From Holophagales bacterium (lineage in GTDB: Bacteria; Acidobacteriota; Thermoanaerobaculia; UBA5066), in assembly GCA_016714815.1 (NCBI GenBank), contig JADKBZ010000003.1, forward strand, positions 310,001 to 374,000: DNA of 64,000 bases, read 5' to 3'. The notes under the pieces are model-generated. The model ran no database searches. It saw only the letters and a program-made list of their open reading frames with translations, and was not told where the DNA came from. The translations under genes and the position numbers were made by a program. Shown piece after piece: positions 16,843 to 25,100 of the stretch (position 1 is its first letter; each line of letters starts with the position of its first letter).

Positions 16843-18369
16843 GGCCCGGATGATCTCGGAGGCGATCAGGAAGTTGTCGTTGCGCGGCGTCCATTCGACA
16901 CCGGACCGGAACGCGTAGAAGTCCTGGTCGACGAAGAGCGGGACGACCGGCAGGTCTTCCATCGCCACCGCGGTGGCTTCGAACAGGAGCGCCTGGCGGC
17001 GGCTCATCTCCAGGGTTCGCGAGGCCTGGTCGACCAGCCGGTCGAGGTCGCCGTTCGAGTAGCGTGCGTAGTTCGTCAGGCCGATCGCCCGCTCCCGGTC
17101 CTCGGTGTGAAGCGCGTTCTCGAACATGTCGGACGCGTCCCCCGTCGGGCAGCCGAAGCGGCTGAGCGTCATGGAGAAGCGGTTCTCGTTCATCGCCTGG
17201 AACCAGTCGCGCTCGGAGAGGGCGGTGACCCGGGCCCGGATCCCGACCCGACCGAGCATCTCGGCGACGACGAGCGCGGATTCCGAGAAGAGCCCTCGCG
17301 AACGGAACTGGAGCTCGAACCCGTTCGGCCAGCCGGCCTCGGCCAGAAGCCGCACCGCCTCCCGCGGGTCGTAGGGAATCGGCTTCCTCGCCGGGTCGTA
17401 TCCGAAGATGTAGGGGGTGACGAACTGGTGCGACTGGGCGGCGGGCACCGAGAGGCGCCGGACCAGCTCGGCGCGGTCGATGGCGAGCGACACGGCCCGG
17501 CGGACCCGGACGTCCCGGAAAGGGTTCTTCCCCCCGACGACGTCGCTCGACGTCTCCCGGGCGACGTCGAAGTAGAGGAACTTCACCGAGACGCTGCTGT
17601 TGCGCCGGAGCTCGACGCCGGGCGCCTTCTTCAGCGCCGTCTCCGTCGCCTTCGCGTTCGACTGGACGAAGAGGCTCCGGCCGGACAGGAAATCGCGGAG
17701 AGCCTCGTCCGGCGAGCGGTTCAGGGCGATCGAGACGCTCCCGAGAGCGGGCCGGGGACCCCAGTACGCCTCGTTGCGCTCGAGGTTCAGCACCTCGCCC
17801 GGCTTCCACGACGCCAGGCGGTAGGGGCCCGTCCCGTTCACCCGTCCGCCGAGGAGCGGCGAGTCCTCTCCGCGCCGGACGACGAGGACGAACCGGAGCT
17901 TGTTGAGGAGGATTCCGGCGGGCGCCGCCGTCCGGATCTCCACCGTCTTCGCGTCCCGGGCGCGGACGCTCCGGATGCTCGAGACGTAGCCCGACATCTC
18001 GAGGCTGCGGCTCCCGAGAAGCCTCTCGAAGGTCCAGACGACGTCCTCGGCGGTGAGCGGCTGGCCATCCTGGAAGACGACTCCCGGACGCAGCTCGAAG
18101 AGCCAGGTGAGGGTGTCCGGGTTGCTCCAGCGCACGGCGAGCGCCGGCCGGGGCGAGAGGTTCGCATCGGTGACGACGAGCGGCTCGTAGAGGTTCGAGA
18201 GGAGAGAGAAGTCGCTCAGCCGGTTCTTCCCGCCCGGATCGAGGGAGTCGAGGTCGTAGGGAACGGAGATCGTGTACGGCCCGTCCACAGGGGCGTTCCG
18301 CCCACACCCGCACAGGGCTGACGCGAGTCCCGCCGCGAGGAGAAGTGCCGACCGTCGCACCGCGAGCAC
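16837..18369 (-). CDS. Extracytoplasmic peptide-type ABC solute-binding lipoprotein (SBP_bac_5), orphan
   Basis: A 510-residue family-5 solute-binding protein (OppA/DppA type). The N-terminus is a lipoprotein signal with the probable lipobox LCGC. Family marks include FELRPGVVFQDGQPLTAEDVVWTFERL, GTGPYRLASWKPGEVLNLERNEAYWG and NPFRDVRVRRAVSLAIDRAELV. It would bind peptides or another small solute in the periplasm. No permease or ATPase gene is adjacent, so it must share a transporter encoded elsewhere or serve as a sensor. The start is GTG at 18369 or GTG at 18360. It is divergent from an RpiR-type regulator only about 50 bases away, which may control it. Confidence 0.88.
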   Translation of the reverse strand: MLAVRRSALLLAAGLASALCGCGRNAPVDGPYTISVPYDLDSLDPGGKNRLSDFSLLSNLYEPLVVTDANLSPRPALAVRWSNPDTLTWLFELRPGVVFQDGQPLTAEDVVWTFERLLGSRSLEMSGYVSSIRSVRARDAKTVEIRTAAPAGILLNKLRFVLVVRRGEDSPLLGGRVNGTGPYRLASWKPGEVLNLERNEAYWGPRPALGSVSIALNRSPDEALRDFLSGRSLFVQSNAKATETALKKAPGVELRRNSSVSVKFLYFDVARETSSDVVGGKNPFRDVRVRRAVSLAIDRAELVRRLSVPAAQSHQFVTPYIFGYDPARKPIPYDPREAVRLLAEAGWPNGFELQFRSRGLFSESALVVAEMLGRVGIRARVTALSERDWFQAMNENRFSMTLSRFGCPTGDASDMFENALHTEDRERAIGLTNYARYSNGDLDRLVDQASRTLEMSRRQALLFEATAVAMEDLPVVPLFVDQDFYAFRSGVEWTPRNDNFLIASEIIRAR

Positions 18370-18423
18370 AGTATACGGACACTCCGGCGTCCGCCGGTGG
18401 CGCTGGTAGACTTCCTCCCCTTC

Positions 18424-19350
18424 ATGTCAGCCGACGACGTGCCTCCGGACGTCCAGGTCCGCCTCCAGAGCGTCTACCACGAGCTCCCCGAGGCAATGCG
18501 GCGGATCGCCGACGCCCTGATGTCCGACTCCCTCCTCGGCGCCCTCTGGGGAGTCGAGGCGATGGCCGAACGGGCCGAGGTGAGCATCGGCACCGTCGTG
18601 CGGTTCTCCAAGAAGCTCGGCTACAAGGGCTTCAGCGACTTCCGCGACGCCCTGAGGGCCGCCTGCCAGCTCCGCTCCGAAGGTGATCCGCTGGAGGCCC
18701 TCGAGGCGCCGACCGACCCGTTCTGGGCCCTCACCGAGGTGGTGCGCCGCGACCAGGAGAACCTGAACCGCCTCCTCCAGACGCTGGACCACCCCACGCT
18801 CGAGTCCGCCACCCAGCTCCTGATGCGCTCGCGGCACAGGGTCCTCCTCGGGCGCGGCGTTTCCCACGTGATGTGCCAGGTCCTGGCCTTCAACCTCACG
18901 CAGGCCGGCCTCCCCTGCATCGCCGCCATCCCGTCCGACTTCTCCAACCAGGTGGCGAACCTCGGAGAGGGAGACGTCCTCGTCGTCGTCAGCTGCGCCC
19001 CGTTCAGCCGCGAGACCGTCGACGCGGCGGCTTTTGCGAAACGCTCCGGAACTCCCGTTCTCGCCTTCACCGACAGGAAGGACTCGCCGCTGAGCAAGAG
19101 CGCGGCCGTGACGATCGTCCTCCCGTCCGAGGACTTCCTCTTCAGCTTCGGGCTCTCGACCTTCTCCGTCCTCTCGCACGCCCTCGCCGTCGCGGTCGCC
19201 TCGAAGGACTCCGCGGGGACGGTGCGCCGGCTGAAGGCCGCCGACGAGGTGGCCCAGCCCCTCTTCGTGGAGCACTGGCTCCCGATGCAGCCGGGCGCCA
19301 TCCGCGTGGCAAGGCCGCCGAAGCCCCCGGCGAAGCCGCATCAGCCCTGA
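18424..19350 (+). CDS. RpiR-family transcriptional regulator (HTH plus SIS domain)
   Basis: A 308-residue regulator: an N-terminal RpiR helix-turn-helix (about 15-85, with AMAERAEVSIGTVVRFSKKLGYKGFSDFRDAL) and a C-terminal SIS phosphosugar-binding domain (about 115-260, with HRVLLGRGVSHVMCQVLAFNL and GDVLVVVSCAPFSRETVDAAAFAKRSG). RpiR proteins usually sense a sugar phosphate and control sugar or amino-sugar genes. I chose the ATG at 18424, which leaves room for a promoter facing the divergent lipoprotein gene; a GTG 27 bases earlier is in frame. The C-terminus is Pro/Lys-rich. The neighbouring solute-binding protein is the obvious candidate target, although its family does not transport sugar phosphates. 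Confidence 0.88.
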   Translation: MSADDVPPDVQVRLQSVYHELPEAMRRIADALMSDSLLGALWGVEAMAERAEVSIGTVVRFSKKLGYKGFSDFRDALRAACQLRSEGDPLEALEAPTDPFWALTEVVRRDQENLNRLLQTLDHPTLESATQLLMRSRHRVLLGRGVSHVMCQVLAFNLTQAGLPCIAAIPSDFSNQVANLGEGDVLVVVSCAPFSRETVDAAAFAKRSGTPVLAFTDRKDSPLSKSAAVTIVLPSEDFLFSFGLSTFSVLSHALAVAVASKDSAGTVRRLKAADEVAQPLFVEHWLPMQPGAIRVARPPKPPAKPHQP

Positions 19351-19427
19351 GCCGGAAGGCGCGGCGCCCCCGGGTCGTGCCGCTAGAATCCCTCTCAGCC
19401 ACCGTCGGACACCAGGAGGACCTCGCC

Positions 19428-20159
19428 ATGGCCGGACGCCTCTCCGCCACGCTTCTCTCCGTCACCGTCCACCGCAACGGCCGTCCGACGGCCGCCCCGA
19501 GGCCGATGGACGTCGCGCTCGTCGCCCGCCTCCTGAACCCGGTCACGGGAGAGCTCCTCGCGGCGAGGGCGTTCGAGTTCCGGGCGTCGACGGGGGAAAC
19601 GGTCGGAGCCGGCAAGCTCGTCGCCGGCCTCGAGCCGGGAACGGGTGCGCCTCTTTTCGAGAAGCCGGTGGCGCTCCCCGACGTGGTGATCCTCGACCTG
19701 CGGTTCACGGTCCTCTACCAGAACGACCTCGGACCGATCCTGGGCGCGGCGATCAACAAGATCGTCGACCTCGTCGCCGGCAAGGTCCCGATCGCCGGCG
19801 ACCTCCTCGGCCCGCGCCTCCACGTGAAGATCGGCGAACGGATCTCGGAGGAGTACGGCCGGCAGAACCTCCTCCTGAACGCGACGTCGACGGGCGAGCC
19901 CGTCCGGGCCCTCGCCCTCGAGCTGGAGGCACCCGAGGCGGTCCGGGGGGTCTACCTGATCGACGCGACGGGCCGCTCCTCGGCGAAGGTCTCCCCTCCC
20001 ACCGTCTTCATCGAGGCTGGGGAGACGGCGGCGACGGTCGTCCTGACGGTCGGCGTCGAGCCGCCGCCGCCGGCGAAGGCGAAGAAGTTGAAAGAGTCGA
20101 AGGTGAAGGCGACGGGGAAGGCGACCGCGGCGGCGAAGGGACGACCCCGGCCACGGTGA
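19428..20159 (+). CDS. Hypothetical protein with basic low-complexity tail
   Basis: A 243-residue protein of unknown function. The ATG at 19428 has AGGAGGA seven bases upstream. The body alternates strands (RLSATLLSVTVHRNG, VALVARLLNPVTGELLAARAFEFRAS, VVILDLRFTVLYQND) and includes a helical segment PILGAAINKIVDLVAGKVPIAGDLLG. The last 35 residues are Pro/Lys/Ala-rich (KAKKLKESKVKATGKATAAAKG). No signal peptide or transmembrane helix is seen. It follows the RpiR gene by 77 bases on the same strand and is closed by a terminator hairpin. I do not recognise a family. The basic tail may bind nucleic acid or an acidic partner, but nothing in the sequence proves this. Confidence 0.65.
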   Translation: MAGRLSATLLSVTVHRNGRPTAAPRPMDVALVARLLNPVTGELLAARAFEFRASTGETVGAGKLVAGLEPGTGAPLFEKPVALPDVVILDLRFTVLYQNDLGPILGAAINKIVDLVAGKVPIAGDLLGPRLHVKIGERISEEYGRQNLLLNATSTGEPVRALALELEAPEAVRGVYLIDATGRSSAKVSPPTVFIEAGETAATVVLTVGVEPPPPAKAKKLKESKVKATGKATAAAKGRPRPR

Positions 20160-20197
20160 GGCCGGGGGAACCGCCGCAGACAGCTTCCCCCGGGCCT
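20159..20197. terminator. Hairpin between convergent genes
   Basis: AGGCCGGGGGAA pairs with TTCCCCCGGGCCT, with one bulged base and a 14-base loop. It overlaps the last base of the preceding stop codon and lies 11 bases before the DinB stop on the other strand. No T tract is present. Confidence 0.55.
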
Positions 20198-20207
20198 GGC
20201 GGCCACC

Positions 20208-20726
20208 TCAGACGACCGGTGCCGGTGCGCCCATGGCAGCCCACTCCTCGAGGACCGGCCCGTAGATCTCGGGCACCTTCAGGCCCGCCTGGCGCATCAG
20301 CACGGTCATCTGGCCGCGGTGGTGCACCTGGTGGACGAGCATCGCCTCGAGGGTGTAGCCCCGCTTCCAGGTCTGGCCGTAGAGCTCGTCCTCCCGCTGG
20401 AGGTCGGCATCCGACCAGGCTTCCAGCTGGGAGAGGAGCGAGGCGAGGGCCGTCCGGTAGGCCGCCGTGATCGTCTCCATCCGGGCTGGGGCGGGAGCCT
20501 CGAAGAGGCCGGATTCTCCGGGCGCGGGGCCCTCCACCTTCAGGCCGACGAGGGCGGGCATGGAGATCAGCGATTCCACGAGGTGCCAGCCGAGACGGGC
20601 GAGGTCGCGGTGGGCCGGGGTGACGGCCTGGGCGAGGGCGGCGTCCGGAATGGCGGCGAACACCTCGAGGGTGTCGACGGCTTCTTCCTCGATGCGGTGG
20701 CGGGCGTCGGCGACGGCCTGGTACAT
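20208..20726 (-). CDS. DinB-family protein
   Basis: A 172-residue four-helix-bundle protein of the DinB/YfiT type. Candidate metal-binding histidines lie in DLARLGWHLVESL and MLVHQVHHRGQMTVLMRQAG; the HxxHxxHRGQ-like C-terminal pattern is typical. The start at 20726 has GGAGG four to five bases upstream; the frame stays open upstream into the next gene without a start signal. Members act as metal-dependent thiol transferases or are uncharacterised. It lies downstream of a WYL regulator on the same strand, separated by a 24-base palindrome, and is probably its target. Confidence 0.88.
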   Translation of the reverse strand: MYQAVADARHRIEEEAVDTLEVFAAIPDAALAQAVTPAHRDLARLGWHLVESLISMPALVGLKVEGPAPGESGLFEAPAPARMETITAAYRTALASLLSQLEAWSDADLQREDELYGQTWKRGYTLEAMLVHQVHHRGQMTVLMRQAGLKVPEIYGPVLEEWAAMGAPAPVV

Positions 20727-20756
20727 GAATCCTCCAGGCCGCCAGCTTGAAGGGGG

Positions 20757-20780
20757 CAGCTGACAGGGTCCTGTCAGCTG
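20757..20780. promoter_or_regulatory. 24-base palindrome between WYL-regulator and DinB genes
   Basis: CAGCTGACAGG and CCTGTCAGCTG form perfect 11-bp arms around GT. It overlaps the last codons of the regulator and ends 31 bases upstream of the DinB start. It could be the regulator's operator or an intercistronic hairpin. Confidence 0.5.
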
Positions 20781-21451
20781 TCTCGCGCCTGCCGCAGATA
20801 GTCCTCCAGCTCCCGGCCGGGTTCGTGCGGGAAGAGCTCCGTCAGCGACCACTCCTTCATCCGATCCACCCGGAACGTCCGGAAGGCGCCTCGCGTCTCG
20901 CACCAGGCCGCCAGGGTCCACGTCTCCCCCCAGAAGGTGAGGCCGAGCGGACGGACGACGCGCCGGCTCTCCCGTTCTTCCAGGTCGAGGTAGGTCAGCG
21001 AAAGGCGGCGCCGTTCCCGAATGGCCTGACGCAGGTCACCCAGCGGGGCCCGCAGGGCCTCCGGGACGTGGAAGTCGGGCGCGATCATCGCGGAGTGCTG
21101 CATCGCCCGCTTCAGGCTCTCGCTGAAGCCGGATTCCAGCTTCCGGAGGGCGCCCCCTGCCGCCGCCGAGAGCTTCGGATCCGCCCAGGCGGCCGCCATC
21201 CGCAGGCCCATCGAGAGCGCTTCCGCCTCGTCCACGGTGAACATCATCGGCGGGAGGTCGAAGTGCCGGGGGAGGCGGTACCCCACTCCCCGTTCACCCT
21301 CGATCGGCACGCCGCTCCGCTGAAGGTCCGTGATGTCCCGGTAGAGGGTCCGAAGGGAAACACCGAGCTCCCGGGCCAGCCGCGTGCCGGTCGTGCTGCG
21401 GTCGCGGCGCAGGAGCTGCACGATCTGGAAGAGGCGGTCGGCGCGGCGCAT
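20774..21451 (-). CDS. WYL-domain transcriptional regulator (YafY/DeoR-like)
   Basis: A 225-residue regulator with an N-terminal helix-turn-helix (about 1-60: RRADRLFQIVQLLRR, TRLARELGVSLRTLYRDITDLQRSG) and a C-terminal WYL domain (about 135-220: RRRLSLTYLDLEERESRRVVRPLGL, WTLAAWCETRGAFRTFRVDRM). WYL domains bind small or nucleic-acid ligands and often sense DNA damage. The ATG at 21451 is chosen because the helix-turn-helix begins there. The reading frame stays open upstream but the residues are unlike the family. It is followed on the same strand by the DinB-family gene, with a palindrome at the junction; such WYL/DinB-type pairs are common. Confidence 0.9.
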   Translation of the reverse strand: MRRADRLFQIVQLLRRDRSTTGTRLARELGVSLRTLYRDITDLQRSGVPIEGERGVGYRLPRHFDLPPMMFTVDEAEALSMGLRMAAAWADPKLSAAAGGALRKLESGFSESLKRAMQHSAMIAPDFHVPEALRAPLGDLRQAIRERRRLSLTYLDLEERESRRVVRPLGLTFWGETWTLAAWCETRGAFRTFRVDRMKEWSLTELFPHEPGRELEDYLRQARDS

Positions 21452-21611
21452 GGCGATATCTAAGCACGCGAGACCGGGATCCGGGGGGAGGGCCGGATCC
21501 CCTTCGGGCGCGGCGCCTCCGACGATCTCCAACCGCGGGGCTTGATTTCCGCTCACCCGGGTCCAGACTCGGGGAGCCCGGAAGAGGTCCATCCGTTCGA
21601 GGAGGCGACCC

Positions 21612-23474
21612 GTGCACGCAAGACGTCCTCTCGCGATCCTCCTGGGCCTCCTCCTCCACGCCGCCGTCGCCGCGCGCGCCGGAGCCAGCGGCGAGCTGCT
21701 CGAGGCCGGGCACACCTACAACCAGGCCCAGACGCTGCGGTGGATCGACGCGGAGCGGTTCGCAGTCGGCCGGTGGGACGGCTCGCTCACCCTCTTCCGG
21801 CGCCCTGCCTGGCCCCGGGAAAGCGGCCCCGTCCTCCTTCAGGCGCTGACGTCGCGGAGCGCCCGGGAGATCCTGAACGTCGACGTCCTGCCGTCCGGAG
21901 AGCTCGTCGCCTCGAACGACTCCGAGAGCCTCTCCGTCTGGGAGCCGGAGGGGAACGGCTTCCGGTTCTCCCGCAACCTCCCGTTCGACGCGGCGGCCGG
22001 CACCTTCGACAGCGGCTCGCTCGTCGACGTCCACCGCCGCACCGTCTACGTGTCCGGCCACGAGAACGGACGCCTGATCCGCTGGCGACTCGACCCGCGG
22101 GACGGGATGACGCCCGACGCGCTGCTCGACGTCCGGTCGCCCGACCCGATCCGGAGCCCGTACCCGATCAAGAACGTCCGCGCGGTCGTGCCGTGGAGGG
22201 ACGGGATCGTGATCACCGCCGCGGAGGACGGCGACCTCTGCCTCGTCGACGTCGCGTCGATGCGGGTCGTCCACCGCCAGCGGTACAACCCGGACGCCCA
22301 GCGGGGGCTGAACGGCCTGGCGCTTCTCGACAACCTCCTCCTGGCGACGAACTGCACGGTGGGGACGGGCGAGCACAACCTCTGGCTCTACCGGATCAGC
22401 CGCTCGGGCCTGACCCTCCTCGACTCGCGCTACGTCGCGACCTCCCCGGACGTCGCGGACGTCTTCAGCGTCAGCGCGGCCCTCGTCCCGATAGGGGACG
22501 AGACCCACTTCTACGTCACCACCGGGGAGGGGATCCTCTGGCGCGGGCGGGTGGAGAACGACCGGCTGCTCCTCCTCGACTCCGTGACGACGGGGCACCC
22601 GGGCGTTGCGCCGGTCTTCGACCTGACGCGAGGAGCGACCTTCCTCGCGGCCGCCGACCACGACCTGCGGGTTTTCCAGCCTCATCAGGCCGCCGGCCCC
22701 GCGCGGCGGATCGCGCTCCTCCACCTCTTCCCGAAGCTCGGGGACGTCCCGGCGAATCGCCGCCTTCTCGAGGAGGCGATCCGGAAGGCCGCCCGCGCGG
22801 GAGCGGACTGGATCGTCACGCCCGAGCTGGCGGAGAGCGGCTACAAGTTCGTCGCGCAGATCGGAACGGAGTGGATCGAGCCGTGCCCGAGCGCCTGGAT
22901 GGAGGAGCTGTCGGGCCTGGCGGCGCGCCTCGGGGTCTCCCTCTTCATCGGGTTCCCGGAGCGGGAGAAGGAGACGGGATTGCTCCACAACAGCGTCGCC
23001 GTCATCGACCGCCGGGGAGCCCTGCTCGGGACCTACCGGAAGGTGAACGTCCTCCCGACACCGTCGGAGAACTGGGCCGTTCCGGGAACCGAGACCCCGG
23101 TCTTCACCATCGACGGGACGCGGATCGGCCTCCTGATCTGCGCCGACTCCTACAACGCCGTCATCGCCGGGAAGTACGCCAACGCAGGCGTCGACCTCCT
23201 CCTCTCGTCCGCGGCCTGGGCGCCTGGCTCGATGGGGCCGAACGACTGCTGGGAGGACCGCTCGCGCGAGACGGGGCTGCCGCTCGTCGTCTGCAACCGG
23301 AGCGGCGCCGAGCCCGACCTCTCGTGGGTCGAGGCCGAGAGCGTCGTCGACCAGGGCGGGAAGAGGCTCTTCACGTTCCAGTCCCCCACCTCGAAGGTCT
23401 TCCTCGTCGACTGGGACAGGAAGCGCGGGACGTTCTCGCAGGCGGGGAGCTTCGCGCTCGACGTAGCGGAGTGA
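21612..23474 (+). CDS. Exported fusion of beta-propeller-like domain and nitrilase (CN_hydrolase)
   Basis: A 620-residue protein. A signal peptide (RPLAILLGLLLHAAVAARAGAS) is followed by about 320 residues with propeller-like repeats (QTLRWIDAERFAVGRWDGSLTLF, ELVASNDSESLSVWE, RRTVYVSGHENGRLIRW, GIVITAAEDGDLCLVD). A carbon-nitrogen hydrolase domain (about 365-605) keeps the full nitrilase triad: Glu405 (VTPELAESGY), Lys477 (YRKVNVLP) and Cys510 (LLICADSYN). It should hydrolyse an amide or nitrile, but the signal peptide places it outside the cytoplasm, which is unusual for the family. GTG start with GGAGG upstream. It stands alone and converges on the purine-use operon; the propeller may present or bind a substrate such as a peptide or glycan. 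Confidence 0.85.
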   Translation: MHARRPLAILLGLLLHAAVAARAGASGELLEAGHTYNQAQTLRWIDAERFAVGRWDGSLTLFRRPAWPRESGPVLLQALTSRSAREILNVDVLPSGELVASNDSESLSVWEPEGNGFRFSRNLPFDAAAGTFDSGSLVDVHRRTVYVSGHENGRLIRWRLDPRDGMTPDALLDVRSPDPIRSPYPIKNVRAVVPWRDGIVITAAEDGDLCLVDVASMRVVHRQRYNPDAQRGLNGLALLDNLLLATNCTVGTGEHNLWLYRISRSGLTLLDSRYVATSPDVADVFSVSAALVPIGDETHFYVTTGEGILWRGRVENDRLLLLDSVTTGHPGVAPVFDLTRGATFLAAADHDLRVFQPHQAAGPARRIALLHLFPKLGDVPANRRLLEEAIRKAARAGADWIVTPELAESGYKFVAQIGTEWIEPCPSAWMEELSGLAARLGVSLFIGFPEREKETGLLHNSVAVIDRRGALLGTYRKVNVLPTPSENWAVPGTETPVFTIDGTRIGLLICADSYNAVIAGKYANAGVDLLLSSAAWAPGSMGPNDCWEDRSRETGLPLVVCNRSGAEPDLSWVEAESVVDQGGKRLFTFQSPTSKVFLVDWDRKRGTFSQAGSFALDVAE

Positions 23475-23523
23475 GGCGGGGCTCTCCCCTCCCGGACCCG
23501 AAGACGGCTCCTCCGATCGCCCC

Positions 23524-24315
23524 TCAGCGCGAGAGCGTGAGGATCGCCTCCAGGACGCCTCCCGCGATGGCGCGGGCCTTGTCGGAGACGGTAAAGCAGT
23601 GCTCCCTCACGCAGCGGGGATCGACGTCGGCCACCTTGAGCCCCTCGCGAGCCGCAAAGCCGGGCCGGATGAGCCCGCGGATGACGCCGCCGAGGGCGGC
23701 CGTCGCCTCCACGCCCCGGATCGAGAGGACCGGCTCCCCCGCTTCCACCGTGTCGCCGATGGCGCGAAGCGTCTCCACCGGCCCCGTTGCCGGGGCGTAG
23801 ATCACGCGCTTCCGGTCATGGCCCGCGATGAGGCCCGGGACGCCGCTGTTCCCCTCGGCGAAGCCCCGAAGAATCACTCGTCCCAGATCGTGCCCCCGGT
23901 TCGTCTCCACGACGGCGTGGGCGTCGACTCCCGCCTCGAATCCCGGACCGAGCGCCACGACGAGCGGGGCGAGGTCGAGCCGGGTGCCGAGGTTTCGCTT
24001 GGCGACGATGGCGTCGACGAGGGCGGCCGGCGCGAGCCGGGCGACGCAGCGGCACTCCGGGTCCGCGAGAATCGGCACCTCGCCGGAATCCCACTCCTCC
24101 GGCACGCTCTCGGAGCGAAACGCACGGACCCCTTCGAGGGCGGCCGATCCGTCGTACATCGCCTCCGACAGGCTCACCGTCCGCCTGATCGCGCTCGGCT
24201 GATCGAGCTCCAGCACGACGACCCGGAAGCCGGCGTGTACGAGCCGGACGATGCACCCCGTCGCGAGGTCTCCGGCGCCTCGCACCACGACGAGCCGGTC
24301 GCGGATCAGCGGCAC
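23524..24315 (-). CDS. yqeB: Selenium-dependent molybdenum hydroxylase accessory protein YqeB (EF2563 family)
   Basis: A 263-residue cytosolic protein. The N-terminus is a Rossmann-like VVVRGAGDLATGCIVRLVHAGFRVVVLE, then PSAIRRTVSLSEAMYDG, and further on VALGPGFEAGVDAHAVVETNRGHDLGRVI and GGVIRGLIRPG, all hallmarks of the EF2563/YqeB family. Members are found only with selenium-dependent molybdenum hydroxylases and are thought to help make or insert the labile selenium cofactor; the exact step is not known. It is the last gene of the minus-strand purine operon and overlaps yqeC by 10 bases, so expression is coupled. Length is normal for the family. Confidence 0.9.
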   Translation of the reverse strand: MPLIRDRLVVVRGAGDLATGCIVRLVHAGFRVVVLELDQPSAIRRTVSLSEAMYDGSAALEGVRAFRSESVPEEWDSGEVPILADPECRCVARLAPAALVDAIVAKRNLGTRLDLAPLVVALGPGFEAGVDAHAVVETNRGHDLGRVILRGFAEGNSGVPGLIAGHDRKRVIYAPATGPVETLRAIGDTVEAGEPVLSIRGVEATAALGGVIRGLIRPGFAAREGLKVADVDPRCVREHCFTVSDKARAIAGGVLEAILTLSR

Positions 24316-25100
24316 GAGGCCTGGACCTCTCTTCGGAAGAGCGAGACGGACGGCTCGCTATCGAGCTGGCAGACGAGGACCCGCTCCACCCCGAGCCCGG
24401 CGAGCTGGACGCGCGAAGGGTGAAATGGCGCCGCGTCGACCTTGTTGAGGAGGAGGGCCCGCGCCGCCGGCGCTCCCTTGAAGAGGCCGTCGGGGTGCCG
24501 TACGAGGCTTACGAGGTGCTCCCAGCTGACCGTAGAGCCGGGCTCGCAGGCCGTCACGCGGGAGAAGCAATCGGGCCGATGGACCGTCCGGACGTTCATC
24601 GGCTTCCCGAGCCCGTCGAGGCCCAGGACCCCGACGACCAGGTCGGTGCCCGGAGGGAGTACCGGCTCGTCGTTCCCAGGGGCCTTCAGCGGGAGCCGTC
24701 TCGACCCGTCGGCCTCGACGAGGACGAAGTCCCACGAACGCCTGAGGGACGGGACCCACGACGGGTGGATCCCCTTGACCTTGCCAGGCTCGCTGGCCTC
24801 GCGCGAGACGAGCATCGTGATTCCGGGGGCGACATCGACTCCGGTCCCTTCGGTGAATCCGGCGCCGGCCGTTCGGGGGGACTCCATTTCCGGCCGGAAG
24901 ACGAGGCGCCCCGCCGGGCCTTCCGGCTCCCGGCGCGGATCGGAGAGATGGGTCGTCGTCGTGACGAGGACCGACCGGCCCATCTCCTCCAGCTCGCGCG
25001 CGAGCCGGAGCATGGCCGTCGTCTTCCCTCCGGCTCCGACGAACGCGACGACCCCCGAACCGGCCGGCAGCAGAGGGCCGAGGGCCTCCACCAGGATCAC
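24306..25100 (-). CDS. yqeC: Selenium cofactor biosynthesis protein YqeC
   Basis: A 264-residue P-loop protein. The Walker A motif is in VVAFVGAGGKTTAMLRLARELEE; RSVLVTTTTHLSDP, DFVLVEADGSRRLPLKAPGNDEPVLPPGTDLVVGVLG and NKVDAA follow the family pattern. YqeC is linked by gene context to selenium-dependent molybdenum hydroxylases and probably couples nucleotide hydrolysis to cofactor assembly. The start is a GTG at 25100 that overlaps the xdhC stop (GTGA). Frame upstream of this GTG is open for hundreds of bases but is antisense-like noise inside xdhC. It overlaps yqeB by 10 bases. Confidence 0.9.
   Translation of the reverse strand: MILVEALGPLLPAGSGVVAFVGAGGKTTAMLRLARELEEMGRSVLVTTTTHLSDPRREPEGPAGRLVFRPEMESPRTAGAGFTEGTGVDVAPGITMLVSREASEPGKVKGIHPSWVPSLRRSWDFVLVEADGSRRLPLKAPGNDEPVLPPGTDLVVGVLGLDGLGKPMNVRTVHRPDCFSRVTACEPGSTVSWEHLVSLVRHPDGLFKGAPAARALLLNKVDAAPFHPSRVQLAGLGVERVLVCQLDSEPSVSLFRREVQASCR

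Noticed and set aside
23475..23523. A hairpin between the nitrilase fusion and yqeB as a terminator
   Set aside because: Only a GGGG/CCCC stem with a short loop can form, which is expected by chance at this GC content.
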